A stretch of 64,000 nucleotides of DNA from an uncultured Paracoccaceae bacterium. Lineage in GTDB: Bacteria > Pseudomonadota > Alphaproteobacteria > Rhodobacterales > Rhodobacteraceae. The DNA lies in contig CAKZVL010000018.1 in the NCBI GenBank assembly GCA_937922155.1, positions 1 through 64,000 of the forward strand, given 5' to 3'. Under the pieces are notes generated by a model, which made no database searches, was not told where the DNA came from, and saw only the letters and a program-made list of their open reading frames with translations. Both the position numbers and the translations under genes were made by a program. This document shows, piece after piece, positions 17,266-25,637 of this stretch (position 1 is its first letter; each line of letters starts with the position of its first letter).

Positions 17266-18473
17266 GGCGCGTTGTCATCACCGGTGCGGGGACGATCAAC
17301 CCGCTCGGGTCTGATGTGGCAACGACGCTTGAGGCTATGCGCGAAGGGCGGTGCGGGATTGGGCCGCTAAAGCTGGATTATGCGGATCGGTTGCAAATTC
17401 AAATCGGTGGGCAGATTGCCGATTATGATGAGCATGAACATTTCAACCGCCAGCAAATCGCCCTTTATGACCGTTTTACCCAGTTTACTTTGCTGGCCGC
17501 GCGGGAGGCGTTGGCGCAGTCGGGGTTGACGTTTTCAGGGCACTTGGCTGACCGTTCTGGTGTTGTGCTTGGCACGTCGGGCGGTGGGCTGACGACGCAG
17601 GATGAAAATTACCGCGCTGTTTATGAGGAGGGCAAGAATAGGGTTCATCCCTTTGTCGTCCCCAAGTTGATGAACAATGCGGCTGCCAGCCATGTGTCGA
17701 TTGAGTGGAATTTGCGTGGGCCGTCGTTCACCGTAGCGACCGCCTGTGCATCCTCCAATCACGCGATGGGACAGGCGTTTAACATGGTCCGCTGCGGCAT
17801 GGCGGATGTAATGATCACGGGTGGATCTGAAAGCATGTTATGCTTTGGCGGGATCAAAGCCTGGGAAGGCTTGCGGGTGATGTCAAAGGATGCGTGCCGC
17901 CCGTTTTCAGCGACCCGCAACGGCATGGTTCAGGGCGAAGGCGCGGGTGTTTTTGTGTTTGAAGAATACGAAAACGCCAAGGCACGCGGCGCTGAAATCT
18001 TATGTGAAGTTGCTGGGTTTGCGATGTCCTCTGATGCGTCGGACATTGTGATGCCATCCAAACAGGGGGCGGCGCGTGCCATTCTGGGGGCAGTCACTGA
18101 TGCGCAGATCGCCAAAGAACGCGTGGGATATATCAACGCCCATGGCACTGGTACGGCGGCGAATGATAAAACCGAATGTGCCGCTGTTGCGGATGTGTTT
18201 GGGGCGCATGCGGATCAGCTGATGATGTCATCAACAAAATCAATGCATGGGCATTTGATCGGTGGCACCGGCGCTGTGGAGCTGTTGGCCTGTATTATGG
18301 CGGTGCGCGATGGGGTCATTGCGCCAACGATTGGCTATGAAGAGCCGGACCCGGAATGCGCATTGGACGTGGTTCCAAACGTGGCGCGCGACGCCAAGGT
18401 AGACGTCGCGCTGTCCAATGCGTTTGCTTTTGGCGGCTTGAACGCGGTGATCGCGTTGCAAAAGGCGCCTTAG
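17262..18473 (+). CDS. Beta-ketoacyl-ACP synthase (FabF/KAS II type)
   Basis: The 403 residues form a thiolase-fold condensing enzyme with the Cys-His-His triad typical of KAS I/II: Cys162 in TACASSNH, His294 in NAHGTGT and His331 in STKSMHGHL. It elongates acyl-ACP by condensation with malonyl-ACP. Its ATG overlaps the ACP stop by four bases, and it converges tail to tail with the IalB gene (four-base overlap). Length and motifs fit a full-length active enzyme. Pairing with the dedicated ACP beside lpxD suggests a role in making long or hydroxylated acyl chains; that is inference. Confidence 0.92.
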   Translation: MRRVVITGAGTINPLGSDVATTLEAMREGRCGIGPLKLDYADRLQIQIGGQIADYDEHEHFNRQQIALYDRFTQFTLLAAREALAQSGLTFSGHLADRSGVVLGTSGGGLTTQDENYRAVYEEGKNRVHPFVVPKLMNNAAASHVSIEWNLRGPSFTVATACASSNHAMGQAFNMVRCGMADVMITGGSESMLCFGGIKAWEGLRVMSKDACRPFSATRNGMVQGEGAGVFVFEEYENAKARGAEILCEVAGFAMSSDASDIVMPSKQGAARAILGAVTDAQIAKERVGYINAHGTGTAANDKTECAAVADVFGAHADQLMMSSTKSMHGHLIGGTGAVELLACIMAVRDGVIAPTIGYEEPDPECALDVVPNVARDAKVDVALSNAFAFGGLNAVIALQKAP

Positions 18474-19057
18474 TTTCCGGTTGTGGCCTCTAGCGCGGCT
18501 GTGAACCCGGCCAGCGAGACGTCTAAACGGACTTCTTCCTCTGGGGCGCCGGCTGGGACCAAACGGACCACAGCGTTATTGCCGAGTTTGAATTGGTCAA
18601 CCTCCGCTTGGGTGAATCCGACGCGTGCCACACAACCGCCGACATTGCAGAAGGTAAAGGCATAGGTGCGCGCTTCGCCGCCATCAACTGTGATGGTGAG
18701 CTGTTCTGTCAAAAGCGTCTCGAGCGGAGCCACGATTGTCGCACCCGCCGCTGCACGGCCGCCGGGGGGAAGCGCGAACATCGACATTTCAGCGACGGCG
18801 TTTCCATCCTGATCCACTAGCAATTGATAAAGCTGACAGGGATCGGGGCCTTCCTCTTGTTTCAGGCAGCGCAGGGACCAATCATCAAAAACCGCCGCCA
18901 CATAGCTTTGGCCGGGCTGTGGTTCGCTTGGCGCTTCGTTGACGGGGGTTCCCAGATCAAGGTCTTGGGCGGGATCGTCGGCTGTTTCCTGCGCGAAAGA
19001 GGGCGTGGCGCACAGAAAGGCAAGGGCCAGGGTGGCTGATTTCTTGAGTGTTAACAT
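18470..19057 (-). CDS. Invasion-associated locus B (IalB) family periplasmic protein
   Basis: The protein has 195 residues with a clear signal peptide (LALAFLCATPSFA-QE). The mature part has the IalB pattern: FDDWSLRC near the start, a second Cys in DPCQLYQ, LPPGG in the middle, and two more cysteines in FCNVGGCVAR, suggesting two disulfides. The family is common in alphaproteobacteria, is envelope-located, and in Bartonella is linked to erythrocyte invasion; in marine bacteria the role is unknown. A short acidic linker (about 22-45) precedes the domain. Confidence 0.88.
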   Translation of the reverse strand: MLTLKKSATLALAFLCATPSFAQETADDPAQDLDLGTPVNEAPSEPQPGQSYVAAVFDDWSLRCLKQEEGPDPCQLYQLLVDQDGNAVAEMSMFALPPGGRAAAGATIVAPLETLLTEQLTITVDGGEARTYAFTFCNVGGCVARVGFTQAEVDQFKLGNNAVVRLVPAGAPEEEVRLDVSLAGFTAALEATTGN

Positions 19058-19154
19058 TGAAAGGCTCCGCTCTATTATTTTGCGGCTGTCCTAACATGGC
19101 GCGAGGACCTTGTCAGGCGCAAAACATCGTGATCGGCAAGGACCCATTGAGACG

Positions 19155-19238
19155 AAAAAAGGGACCCAGCGGATCCCCTTTTTACTATTCTCCCTGCCGG
19201 ACTGCGCCAGCTTGTGGATAGATTCCTAAAGCAGGGAG
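19155..19238 (-). ncRNA. Candidate minus-strand small RNA with 3' terminator (weak)
   Basis: Read on the minus strand, CTCCCTGC and GCAGGGAG (19231-19238 and 19190-19197 on the plus strand) form a perfect eight-pair stem. It is followed by a GGGGATCC/GGGTCCC hairpin and a T6 run (19155-19183). No gene lies upstream on that strand that this terminator could serve, which argues for a short independent transcript. A TTGACG box about 20 bases upstream may be a -35 element, but the -10 is poor. The hairpin also carries T residues on the plus strand, so direction is uncertain. Confidence 0.35.
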
Positions 19239-19330
19239 TTTATGGCGTCAACAGGGTTTGATGAAAGCGAGTTTTTGGCGCGCGGCAATTTTTAAGAGAA
19301 TTGGGTCAGGTTATTAAGGAATAATCTGGC

Positions 19331-19360
19331 CTCCGGCGGGAGTATTTTGGGCAAGATGAT
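19331..19360. repeat. Interspersed GC-rich/GAGTATTTT-GGCAAGATGAT element, copy 1
   Basis: A 30-base element reads CTCCGGCGGGAGTATTTT followed by GGGCAAGATGAT. A second copy lies at 28637-28670, sharing the TGCGGCG/CCGGCGG core, the GAGTATTTT block and GGCAAGATGAT. Elements of this look are scattered between genes in Rhodobacterales genomes. Both copies here are intergenic. Its function is unknown. Confidence 0.55.
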
Positions 19361-19403
19361 AGCAGACCTGCGAAAGGCTATTGAGTGCATTGGGATGCGT
19401 CAG

Positions 19404-19509
19404 AAAAAAGCCGCACCCGAGGGTGCGGCCAGTCTGACAGGGAGGTGTCATCCGCGCTGCACCAGGGGGAGAAGTGCTGCGCGGGGTGTCTTTACTCTGG
19501 CACATAGGG
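19404..19509 (-). ncRNA. Small RNA with two anti-Shine-Dalgarno loops and intrinsic terminator (cuckoo/ar14-like)
   Basis: On the minus strand three hairpins follow each other. Hairpin 1 (19484-19452) has CCGCGC/GCGCGG and GCAC/GTGC stems around the loop UUCUCCCCCUG. Hairpin 2 (19450-19435) has UGACA/UGUCA around the loop CCUCCC. Hairpin 3 (19429-19410) is a GCCGCACCC/GGGTGCGGC stem followed by T6, a strong Rho-independent terminator. Two loops offering CU-rich anti-Shine-Dalgarno sequence plus a terminator is the layout of alphaproteobacterial cuckoo (CcsR-like) and ar14 sRNAs, which regulate translation with Hfq. A promoter-like pair lies just upstream. No ORF with a ribosome-binding site lies in it. 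The 5' end (near 19509) is predicted from the promoter. Confidence 0.72.
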
Positions 19510-19515
19510 GTTAAG

Positions 19516-19543
19516 AATGTATTTTAAGCGAGAATTTGAACAA
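19516..19543 (-). promoter_or_regulatory. Predicted promoter for the small RNA
   Basis: On the minus strand, TTGTTC (19543-19538) and TACATT (19521-19516) are 16 bases apart and match four of six bases each of the -35 and -10 consensus. Transcription would start near 19509 and give an RNA of about 106 bases ending at the terminator. The alternative -10 TAAAAT overlaps a few bases upstream but lacks a matched -35. Confidence 0.45.
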
Positions 19544-19557
19544 ACATAGGCGGATCA

Positions 19558-21096
19558 ATGGATCGCATTTTTGTAGGTGGTGGCGCGGCAGACTATGGCG
19601 TGGCGCAGGATTTGTTGCTGAACAAGGCGAACCGACACGGGTTGGTGGCCGGGGCCACAGGGACGGGGAAAACCGTGACGTTGCAGATTTTGGCCGAAGG
19701 GTTTTCTGCGGCGGGGGTGCCTGTGTTCTTGTCGGACGTGAAGGGCGATTTGTCAGGGCTTGCGGCATCCGGGACGCCTGATTTCAAACTGCATGATGCG
19801 TTTATGAAGCGATCTGCGACCATCGGCCTTGATCTGACCTATGATAAATTCCCGGTGACGTTTTGGGATTTGTTTGGGGAGCAAGGCCACCCGATCCGCG
19901 CCACGGTGGCAGAGATGGGGCCGCTGCTTTTGTCGCGCCTGATGGAGCTGACCGACGTGCAAGAGGGCGTGTTGAACGTCGCCTTTCGGGTTGCGGACGA
20001 AGAAGGTCTGCCGCTGTTGGACCTCAAGGATTTGCAATCGCTGTTGGTTTGGGTTGGTCAAAATGCCAAGGAGCTGTCGTTGCGCTATGGCAATGTTGCG
20101 TCTTCATCCGTGGGTGCGATCCAGCGGCAATTGTTGGTTTTGGAAAATCAGGGCGGCACCAAGTTGTTTGGGGAGCCTGCGCTGAATTTGGATGACATCA
20201 TTCGCACTGAGGCGGATGGGCGCGGTGTGGTGAACATTCTGGCGGCGGATAAGCTGATGGGCAGTCCACGGCTTTATGCCACGTTCCTTTTGTGGTTGTT
20301 GTCAGAGCTGTTTGAAGAACTGCCAGAGGTTGGAAACCCGGATAAACCCAAGCTCGTGTTCTTTTTTGATGAAGCGCATTTGTTGTTTGATGGCGCGCCA
20401 AAGGCCTTGGTAGATAAGGTTGAGCAGGTTGCCCGATTGATCCGATCCAAGGGGGTTGGTGTGTTTTTCATCACGCAAAACCCCACGGATGTGCCCGAAG
20501 ATGTGCTGGGCCAGTTGGGGAACCGTGTTCAGCATGCGCTGCGCGCGTTTACGGCCAAGGATAACAAGGCGCTGAAGCAGGCGGCGGAAACCTATCGCCC
20601 TAATCCGGTGTTTGATACCGCAGAAGCGATCCAAGAGGTTGGAACGGGGGAGGCTGTGACCTCACTTTTGGACGAAGACGGTATTCCGGGGATTGTGGAA
20701 CGCACCTTGATCCGCCCGCCATCATCGCAGCTTGGCCCGATCACGGCAGCAGAGCGCAAAGCGATCATGGATGCCTCGCCCATGGCGGGCAAGTATGATG
20801 CGACGATGGATCGCGAGAGTGCCTATGAAATTTTGGGAAAGCGCGCCGCTGACGCCGCAGTGGCGGCGGAGAAGGCTGAAGAGGAAGAAGAAAAAGCAGA
20901 GCTGGAGCTGAAAGAATTTAAGAAGGCGCGCCGCTATGATGCGCCACAAGCGGGGCGGTCAACGTCGCGCCGCAGGTCGACTCGAGATACCAGTTTTGGC
21001 GGCGCTATGGCCAGCGTTGTGATCAAGGAATTGAAGGGGACGACCGGAAAGCGGATCGTGCGCGGTATCCTTGGTGGATTGTTTAAGGGCCGTTAG
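19558..21096 (+). CDS. HerA-like ATPase of the DUF853 (YjgR) family
   Basis: The 512 residues form a P-loop ATPase. The start [10 protein letters not shown] is followed by the Walker A motif [10 protein letters not shown] (about 32-41), the [10 protein letters not shown] segment, Walker [13 protein letters not shown] (about 262-273), an [13 protein letters not shown] sensor segment, and a late Glu/Lys-rich coiled region (about 425-465) before a basic tail. The family is related to the HerA/FtsK helicases, but no NurA nuclease gene lies nearby and the cellular role is not established. It has no signal or membrane segment. It is monocistronic, ending in a strong terminator. Confidence 0.88.
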   Translation: MDRIFVGGGAADYGVAQDLLLNKANRHGLVAGATGTGKTVTLQILAEGFSAAGVPVFLSDVKGDLSGLAASGTPDFKLHDAFMKRSATIGLDLTYDKFPVTFWDLFGEQGHPIRATVAEMGPLLLSRLMELTDVQEGVLNVAFRVADEEGLPLLDLKDLQSLLVWVGQNAKELSLRYGNVASSSVGAIQRQLLVLENQGGTKLFGEPALNLDDIIRTEADGRGVVNILAADKLMGSPRLYATFLLWLLSELFEELPEVGNPDKPKLVFFFDEAHLLFDGAPKALVDKVEQVARLIRSKGVGVFFITQNPTDVPEDVLGQLGNRVQHALRAFTAKDNKALKQAAETYRPNPVFDTAEAIQEVGTGEAVTSLLDEDGIPGIVERTLIRPPSSQLGPITAAERKAIMDASPMAGKYDATMDRESAYEILGKRAADAAVAAEKAEEEEEKAELELKEFKKARRYDAPQAGRSTSRRRSTRDTSFGGAMASVVIKELKGTTGKRIVRGILGGLFKGR

Positions 21097-21119
21097 AAAA
21101 CGCGCTAAGGAAACGCATT

Positions 21120-21160
21120 GGGCCCAAACCTTTGGCATAAGGTTTGGGCCCGAATTTTTT
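21120..21160 (+). terminator. Intrinsic terminator of the HerA-like gene
   Basis: A perfect 11-pair stem, GGGCCCAAACC (21120-21130) and GGTTTGGGCCC (21141-21151), has a ten-base loop and is followed by GAATTTTTT. It starts 24 bases after the HerA-like stop. Confidence 0.9.
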
Positions 21161-21184
21161 GTCTTGCACGAAATGCGGACTGGC

Positions 21185-21406
21185 TTAGCGGCCGGTCACT
21201 TTTGCAATCAGGTCTTCGACGGAAAGCCCCATGCCTTCGAGCATGGACAGGTCGATGCCTTTGTCGGCGAGCATTGTTTTCACGCTTTCTGCGTCCATGT
21301 CTGCCAGTGAGGATGGATCGATTCCGGCTGCGCCGAGTTTTTCAGTGATGGCGTCCATACCGCCAAGTGACCCTGCGGCTTTGCCGAGCATATCTCCGAT
21401 TCCCAT
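21185..21406 (-). CDS. Small hypothetical protein, Gly/Met/Asp-rich helical
   Basis: A 73-residue protein is encoded with a good ribosome-binding site (AAGGAG seven bases before ATG). It begins with a glycine-rich amphipathic stretch (MGIGDMLGKAAGSLGG) and then has three or four short helices punctuated by ADMD and LEGMG turns. There is no signal peptide or membrane segment. It converges on the HerA-like gene, sharing the terminator region. I do not recognise the family; the short N-terminal part faintly resembles YidB-type proteins. Confidence 0.7.
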   Translation of the reverse strand: MGIGDMLGKAAGSLGGMDAITEKLGAAGIDPSSLADMDAESVKTMLADKGIDLSMLEGMGLSVEDLIAKVTGR

Positions 21407-21504
21407 AGTATCTCTCCTTATTGGGTGTGGTGGTGTTGTCTAACATGGCCCGGCGGGTTTGCATGGGAAAACATCGCCGTAAGCTTCAAAACAGCCTGAC
21501 CTGA

Positions 21505-22809
21505 CTAGAGCCTGCGAATTTTGATTTGGTTGATGCGGTTTTCCGCCTTTTCGACGACTTCAAAGCGGAAGCCGTGAAAGCTGAACACTTGTCCCTCGAT
21601 CGGGATCATCTGTGCCTCGTGGATGACTAAGCCGGCTATGGTGTTGGCTTCGTCATCGGGCAATTGCCAATCATGCGCGCGGTTGAGGTCGCGGATCGTC
21701 ATGGATCCGTCCACAAGATAGGCACCATCGGCGGTGGTTTCGATTTGTTCCTCTTCGTCGTCGTCAAATTCGTCGGCAATTTCGCCAACGATTTCTTCGA
21801 GGATGTCTTCGAGCGTGATCAACCCTTGGAGTGAGCCGTATTCATCAACCACCAAGGCAAAGTGGGTTTTTCGTTTGAGGAATTGGCGCATCTGGTCGTT
21901 GAGCGTTGTGGTTTCAGGAACAAAGTAGGGTTCCATCGCCACTGTGAGGATATCAAAATCGCGCAGTTCGGTGCTGGTGACGACGCCGTCGTCCATCATT
22001 TTGTTCATCGCGCGCAACAAGTCTTTGGCGTGCAGGATGCCGACGATGTTTTCCTGGCTGCCCCGGTAAAGCGGCAGGCGCGTGTGGTTGTTATCAAGGC
22101 AAAGCTGCAGGATTTCTGCGGGCGGCAGGTCGGCGTCGATCATTTCAATGCCGGAGCGGTGCAACATCACTTCTTCCACGGCGCGTTCGTCTAGATCAAG
22201 TGCGCCTAAGATGCGGTCGCGATCTTCTTTTTCGACCAAACCTTCGGAATGGCCGAGCTGGAGGGCGCCGACGATTTCTTCGCGCACGGCGAGGATGTGA
22301 CTGTCGGGGTCGATTTTCACACCAAAGAGGCCCAAAACGCCCCGCACCAAAAGACGCACCGCAGAGACGATGGGGGCAAAGACGATCACGACCAATCCAA
22401 TGGGGCGGGCCACAAAGCTGGACATTTTTTCGGGATTTGTGATGGCGTAGGTTTTGGGCAGGACTTCGGCGAAGATCAGGATCAGGAAAGTCATGATCAA
22501 AGACGCCAGTGCAACAGCACTTGGGCCAAACACCTTGGTCAAAACAGCAGTCGCAAGCGACGTTGCAACGATATTCACCACGTTGTTGCCAAGGAGGACA
22601 GAGCCGATCAAGCGTTCGCTGTCTTCGGTAATGTCCAATGCGCGTTGTGCGCCTTTGCTGCCCTTGTCGGCAGAATTGCGCAGTTTTCCGCGCGATGCCG
22701 CCGTCAGCGCGGTTTCCGAGCCGGAAAAGAAGCCTGACATCACCAGCAGAACACAAATGACAGCAGAGGTTATCCAAAAAGACGTGTCAAAAAGGGGGGC
22801 GTCCATCAT
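21505..22809 (-). CDS. CNNM/CorC-family transporter (DUF21-CBS-CorC/HlyC domains)
   Basis: The 434 residues contain a DUF21 membrane domain of about four segments (residues 8-150, with SGFFSGSETALTAASR near the start), a CBS pair (about 215-340, including HTRLPLYRG and ALVVDEYGSLQGLITLEDILEEIVGEI), and a C-terminal CorC/HlyC domain (about 355-434). Such proteins, often labelled hemolysins, are thought to export Mg2+ or Co2+ or to bind nucleotides through CBS. Start ATG 22809 is followed by a second ATG. It lies 50 bases downstream of xerD on the same strand. Confidence 0.92.
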   Translation of the reverse strand: MMDAPLFDTSFWITSAVICVLLVMSGFFSGSETALTAASRGKLRNSADKGSKGAQRALDITEDSERLIGSVLLGNNVVNIVATSLATAVLTKVFGPSAVALASLIMTFLILIFAEVLPKTYAITNPEKMSSFVARPIGLVVIVFAPIVSAVRLLVRGVLGLFGVKIDPDSHILAVREEIVGALQLGHSEGLVEKEDRDRILGALDLDERAVEEVMLHRSGIEMIDADLPPAEILQLCLDNNHTRLPLYRGSQENIVGILHAKDLLRAMNKMMDDGVVTSTELRDFDILTVAMEPYFVPETTTLNDQMRQFLKRKTHFALVVDEYGSLQGLITLEDILEEIVGEIADEFDDDEEEQIETTADGAYLVDGSMTIRDLNRAHDWQLPDDEANTIAGLVIHEAQMIPIEGQVFSFHGFRFEVVEKAENRINQIKIRRL

Positions 22810-22859
22810 TTACTTTCTAAGTTTGTTTGGCCGTTTTATGGGGCTTGCTGGTGGTTTCT

Positions 22860-23807
22860 TCAAGACGTGGGCAATTTGCGCGCGAGGGGGTGGTGGGTGT
22901 GGACCAATTCGGCCAGCCGTTCATCGACCACATGGGTATAAATCTCGGTTGTGGCAATATCAGCGTGTCCCAACATGGTCTGGATTGCGCGTAAATCTGC
23001 CCCCCCAGCCAGAAGGTGTGTCGCAAAGGCGTGGCGCAGGGTGTGGGGTGTTACGTTGGATGGATCAACGCCTGCTTCAACAGACAATCGCTTGATCAGC
23101 GCGAAAAAAGCATGACGGGTGAGGTGTCCGCTTTTGCCGCGGCTGGGGAATAAAAAGGGTGAGGCTGGTTTGCCCTTTTTGCGATCCAGCGCTTCTTGCG
23201 CGTCGCGTGATTTTAGATGGGTGGTGACAGCCTCGCGGGCGGGGCCGGACAAGGGGACCAGCCGTTCTTTGCCGCCTTTGCCGCGCACGAGCAGCATGCG
23301 TGGATCGCCACGGGTGGCAGAAACGGGCAGGGTGACCAATTCGCTGACGCGCATGCCGGTGGCATAAAGCAGTTCCATCAAACAGGTGTTGCGCACGGCG
23401 TCAGTTTTAGATGCACGCGCGGCGTCTAATAGGCGCGCGACGTCGTCAACGCTGAGGGTCTTGGGCAAAGATTTGCTTTTCCCCGGTCCTTTGATTTGGA
23501 TGGAGGGGTTGTCGTCACGCCAGCCTTCCTCAAACGCAAATCGGTAAAGTTGGCGAATGGCAGACAGCCTGCGGGCACGGGTGGCGGGGGACAATCCTTC
23601 GGCTTCGCAGTCGATGAGATAGCTTTCGATCTGATCCTGTGTGGTGAAAGCGAAATGCAGGTTTTTGGGTGTTAGCCACTCTTGAAATTTCGTTAAGTCG
23701 CGTGCGTAGGCAAGCTGCGTGTTTGTTGCCGCGTCCAGTTCTGCTGCTTGTGCCTCCAAAAAACTTTGTATCCAGTGGCCCATGGGTTGATTGGCGGGAG
23801 AGGTCAT
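22860..23807 (-). CDS. xerD: Tyrosine recombinase XerD
   Basis: XerD resolves chromosome dimers with XerC at dif during division. The 315 residues have an N-terminal SAM-like core-binding domain (about 10-100) and a catalytic domain with the full set of active residues: Arg153 (GMRVSEL), Lys177 or Lys180 (RGKGGKERLV), His255 and Arg258 (HTLRHAF), His281 (GHADI) and the nucleophile Tyr290 (EIYTHV). Its start overlaps the preceding gene stop (ATGA). XerD is favoured over XerC by length, but only a comparison of the two would settle it. No phage genes are near, so it is not a phage integrase. Confidence 0.88.
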   Translation of the reverse strand: MTSPANQPMGHWIQSFLEAQAAELDAATNTQLAYARDLTKFQEWLTPKNLHFAFTTQDQIESYLIDCEAEGLSPATRARRLSAIRQLYRFAFEEGWRDDNPSIQIKGPGKSKSLPKTLSVDDVARLLDAARASKTDAVRNTCLMELLYATGMRVSELVTLPVSATRGDPRMLLVRGKGGKERLVPLSGPAREAVTTHLKSRDAQEALDRKKGKPASPFLFPSRGKSGHLTRHAFFALIKRLSVEAGVDPSNVTPHTLRHAFATHLLAGGADLRAIQTMLGHADIATTEIYTHVVDERLAELVHTHHPLARKLPTS

Positions 23808-25324
23808 CTGCGGCGTTCCAAGAGCAAGGTTTGCAAGGCTGTGCGCCGCGCGAGATCTTCGAGACCGACGTGACGCAGAAAGGCCAAACCGTCGGTGAGG
23901 GATGCGCGATCACCCCTGACCCCACGATCCAGAATGCTCAGTGCCTCAAGCAAGGCGAGGCCAAGCCGGTCGTTTTCGGCCAAATCGAGCAAGTCTTGCG
24001 GTGGGTTTGCGCCGTTGAACGCCGATTGAATGGCAAGCTGGCGGGGGTCGCTTGTCGCGACCTCTTGCGGGCGACCTTGCGCGAGGGCGCGCAAGAAGGG
24101 GGAAATGCCGTTTGAGATGGCTTCATAGTCCGGGGATAGGAGCCCGATCTGTCCGGCGATTTCTGTCACTTCTGCTGGCAAATCCATGGCGCGCAGGTCG
24201 GCGCCGTAAAGCTGGGCAAAAGCAACCTCAGAGCGGATGGTTTTCATCGCCTCCCATGCTGGTGGCAGTGTCTCGGCGACTGCTGTCAGGTCATTGCGCG
24301 CGATGGCGCTGTCAAATCGTTGAAAGGCCGCGATGCGATCCCAGACGCCGCCGGATGCGGAGGGCGTGCGCGATGAATACACTGCTTGCAGTTGTGCTGC
24401 GGATAGGCTGCCTGCACGGGACAAGCGTTCTGCGGCGTCAAGCTGGGTTTTCCATCCGGTTGTGTCGTTTAGATCGGCGTGGGCAAAGGCAAGCGGTAGG
24501 CCCGCAGTGGACAGGCGTTCGCCAATGGCTTCGCGGATGCGGAAGATCAAGGGAGTGATCCGGCTGGGTGCAGGGAGGTTGGTTGTTTCTTCGGCCTGTT
24601 CGGCGTCCAAGAAAAGGGTGAGTAGAAAGACGTCTTCGTCCGTCATGTCGCCCAAGAGCCGGTTGGTGTTCAGCGTCAGTGCGGCTGCGGTCCAATCACC
24701 GGATCGCGCAAGGCAGAAAATACGTGATGTCACAGTCGGCGCGACGGCGGGGCGTGTGTCCAAAACGACGCAGCCTTCGTGGGCGCGCCCCTTTAGCAGG
24801 GTTATGTCAAAGTAGCGCTGGAAAAGCTGCGGGCTGTCGGGATTTGCGGCCTCTAGCAGGGATAGCGCTTCGTCCAATCGGCCCATCAACAAGAGCGCGT
24901 CGATCCGGGCGAGGAACATTTCGCCGCGCGAGGAGCTTCCCAAGGGCGGGTCCGCTTCGGCGAGCATCAGAAGCGTTGCGAAATCTTGAAGCGCGGGGAG
25001 ATCCAGTTTGGGGATGTCCATTACTTGCGGCACCAAGGTGCCAAGATCAGATCCCGACCAAAGGGTACGTGGCAGACCCGTGATATCCGGTGGCAAAAGC
25101 CCAATCCGATCTGGGGATGGATCGTCAAGCGAGGTGACGGTCACGCTGGGCGACGCTGCGGAATTGGTAGCAGGTGTTTCATCCGTGGTCACATCTGCGG
25201 GTGGTAATGCGACGCTGTCTGACAGCCAATCAATCGCCGATAGAGGGGGCGTATCCTGCGCAAGACTTGATCCTGCGTAGATACATCCCACCAAAACAAA
25301 CGACAGGCCACGGGCCAAAACCAT
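23804..25324 (-). CDS. Exported helical protein of unknown function upstream of xerD
   Basis: The 506-residue protein starts with a clear signal peptide (VLARGLSFVLVGCIYAGSSLA-QD), followed by a Pro/Thr/Ser-rich linker of about 70 residues and a long alpha-helical part with a repeated, TPR-like look (EALSLLEAANPDSP, and similar helical pairs to the end). I do not recognise a family. ATG 25324 is chosen because GGAAG lies nine bases upstream; the frame opens earlier at TTG 25345. It sits between a 50-residue membrane microprotein (one base apart) and xerD (four-base overlap), so the three are one transcription unit, but no link to recombination is implied. Confidence 0.82.
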   Translation of the reverse strand: MVLARGLSFVLVGCIYAGSSLAQDTPPLSAIDWLSDSVALPPADVTTDETPATNSAASPSVTVTSLDDPSPDRIGLLPPDITGLPRTLWSGSDLGTLVPQVMDIPKLDLPALQDFATLLMLAEADPPLGSSSRGEMFLARIDALLLMGRLDEALSLLEAANPDSPQLFQRYFDITLLKGRAHEGCVVLDTRPAVAPTVTSRIFCLARSGDWTAAALTLNTNRLLGDMTDEDVFLLTLFLDAEQAEETTNLPAPSRITPLIFRIREAIGERLSTAGLPLAFAHADLNDTTGWKTQLDAAERLSRAGSLSAAQLQAVYSSRTPSASGGVWDRIAAFQRFDSAIARNDLTAVAETLPPAWEAMKTIRSEVAFAQLYGADLRAMDLPAEVTEIAGQIGLLSPDYEAISNGISPFLRALAQGRPQEVATSDPRQLAIQSAFNGANPPQDLLDLAENDRLGLALLEALSILDRGVRGDRASLTDGLAFLRHVGLEDLARRTALQTLLLERRR

Positions 25325-25325
25325 T

Positions 25326-25478
25326 TCACTCTGCTTCCAAAACAACCGGTTGATTTATATCGACCAAAGGAGGGGCAAAATCCGCTGGAAAGAAAATTGG
25401 CCCAATATACGCATAGGCCACAAGACCTAAGCCGGCCAAAATTGCCAAGATAAGAACGACTTTGATCAATCGCCACAT
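25326..25478 (-). CDS. 50-residue single-pass membrane microprotein
   Basis: Codons 1-50 read with ATG at 25478 and a GAGG ribosome-binding site eight bases upstream. The product has a basic start (MWRLIK), a hydrophobic helix (about 6-30), then a proline-rich tail ending VLEAE. The stop TGA is one base from the start of the exported protein gene, a tight operon arrangement. It is too short for most gene callers, and I do not recognise a family. Confidence 0.72.
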   Translation of the reverse strand: MWRLIKVVLILAILAGLGLVAYAYIGPIFFPADFAPPLVDINQPVVLEAE

Positions 25479-25637
25479 TGTGCATGCCTCGGGTTAAGTT
25501 TCTGCCCATCGTCGCGGTCTCTTTTTGCCGCGTTGATGAAAGGTATATATGGTCTTTTCGACAAGATCACGTCATTGAAGCGAAGAAACTTTTTTTTGAT
25601 GTCAGAACACCATCATGGAACTGGGTGAAATTCGGCG

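Noticed and set aside
22200-22737. Plus-strand open frames inside the CNNM gene
   Set aside because: They are antisense shadows with no ribosome-binding site and odd amino-acid composition.
22860-23807. Phage or island integrase
   Set aside because: It has the XerD length and motifs, and no phage genes or attachment repeats are nearby.
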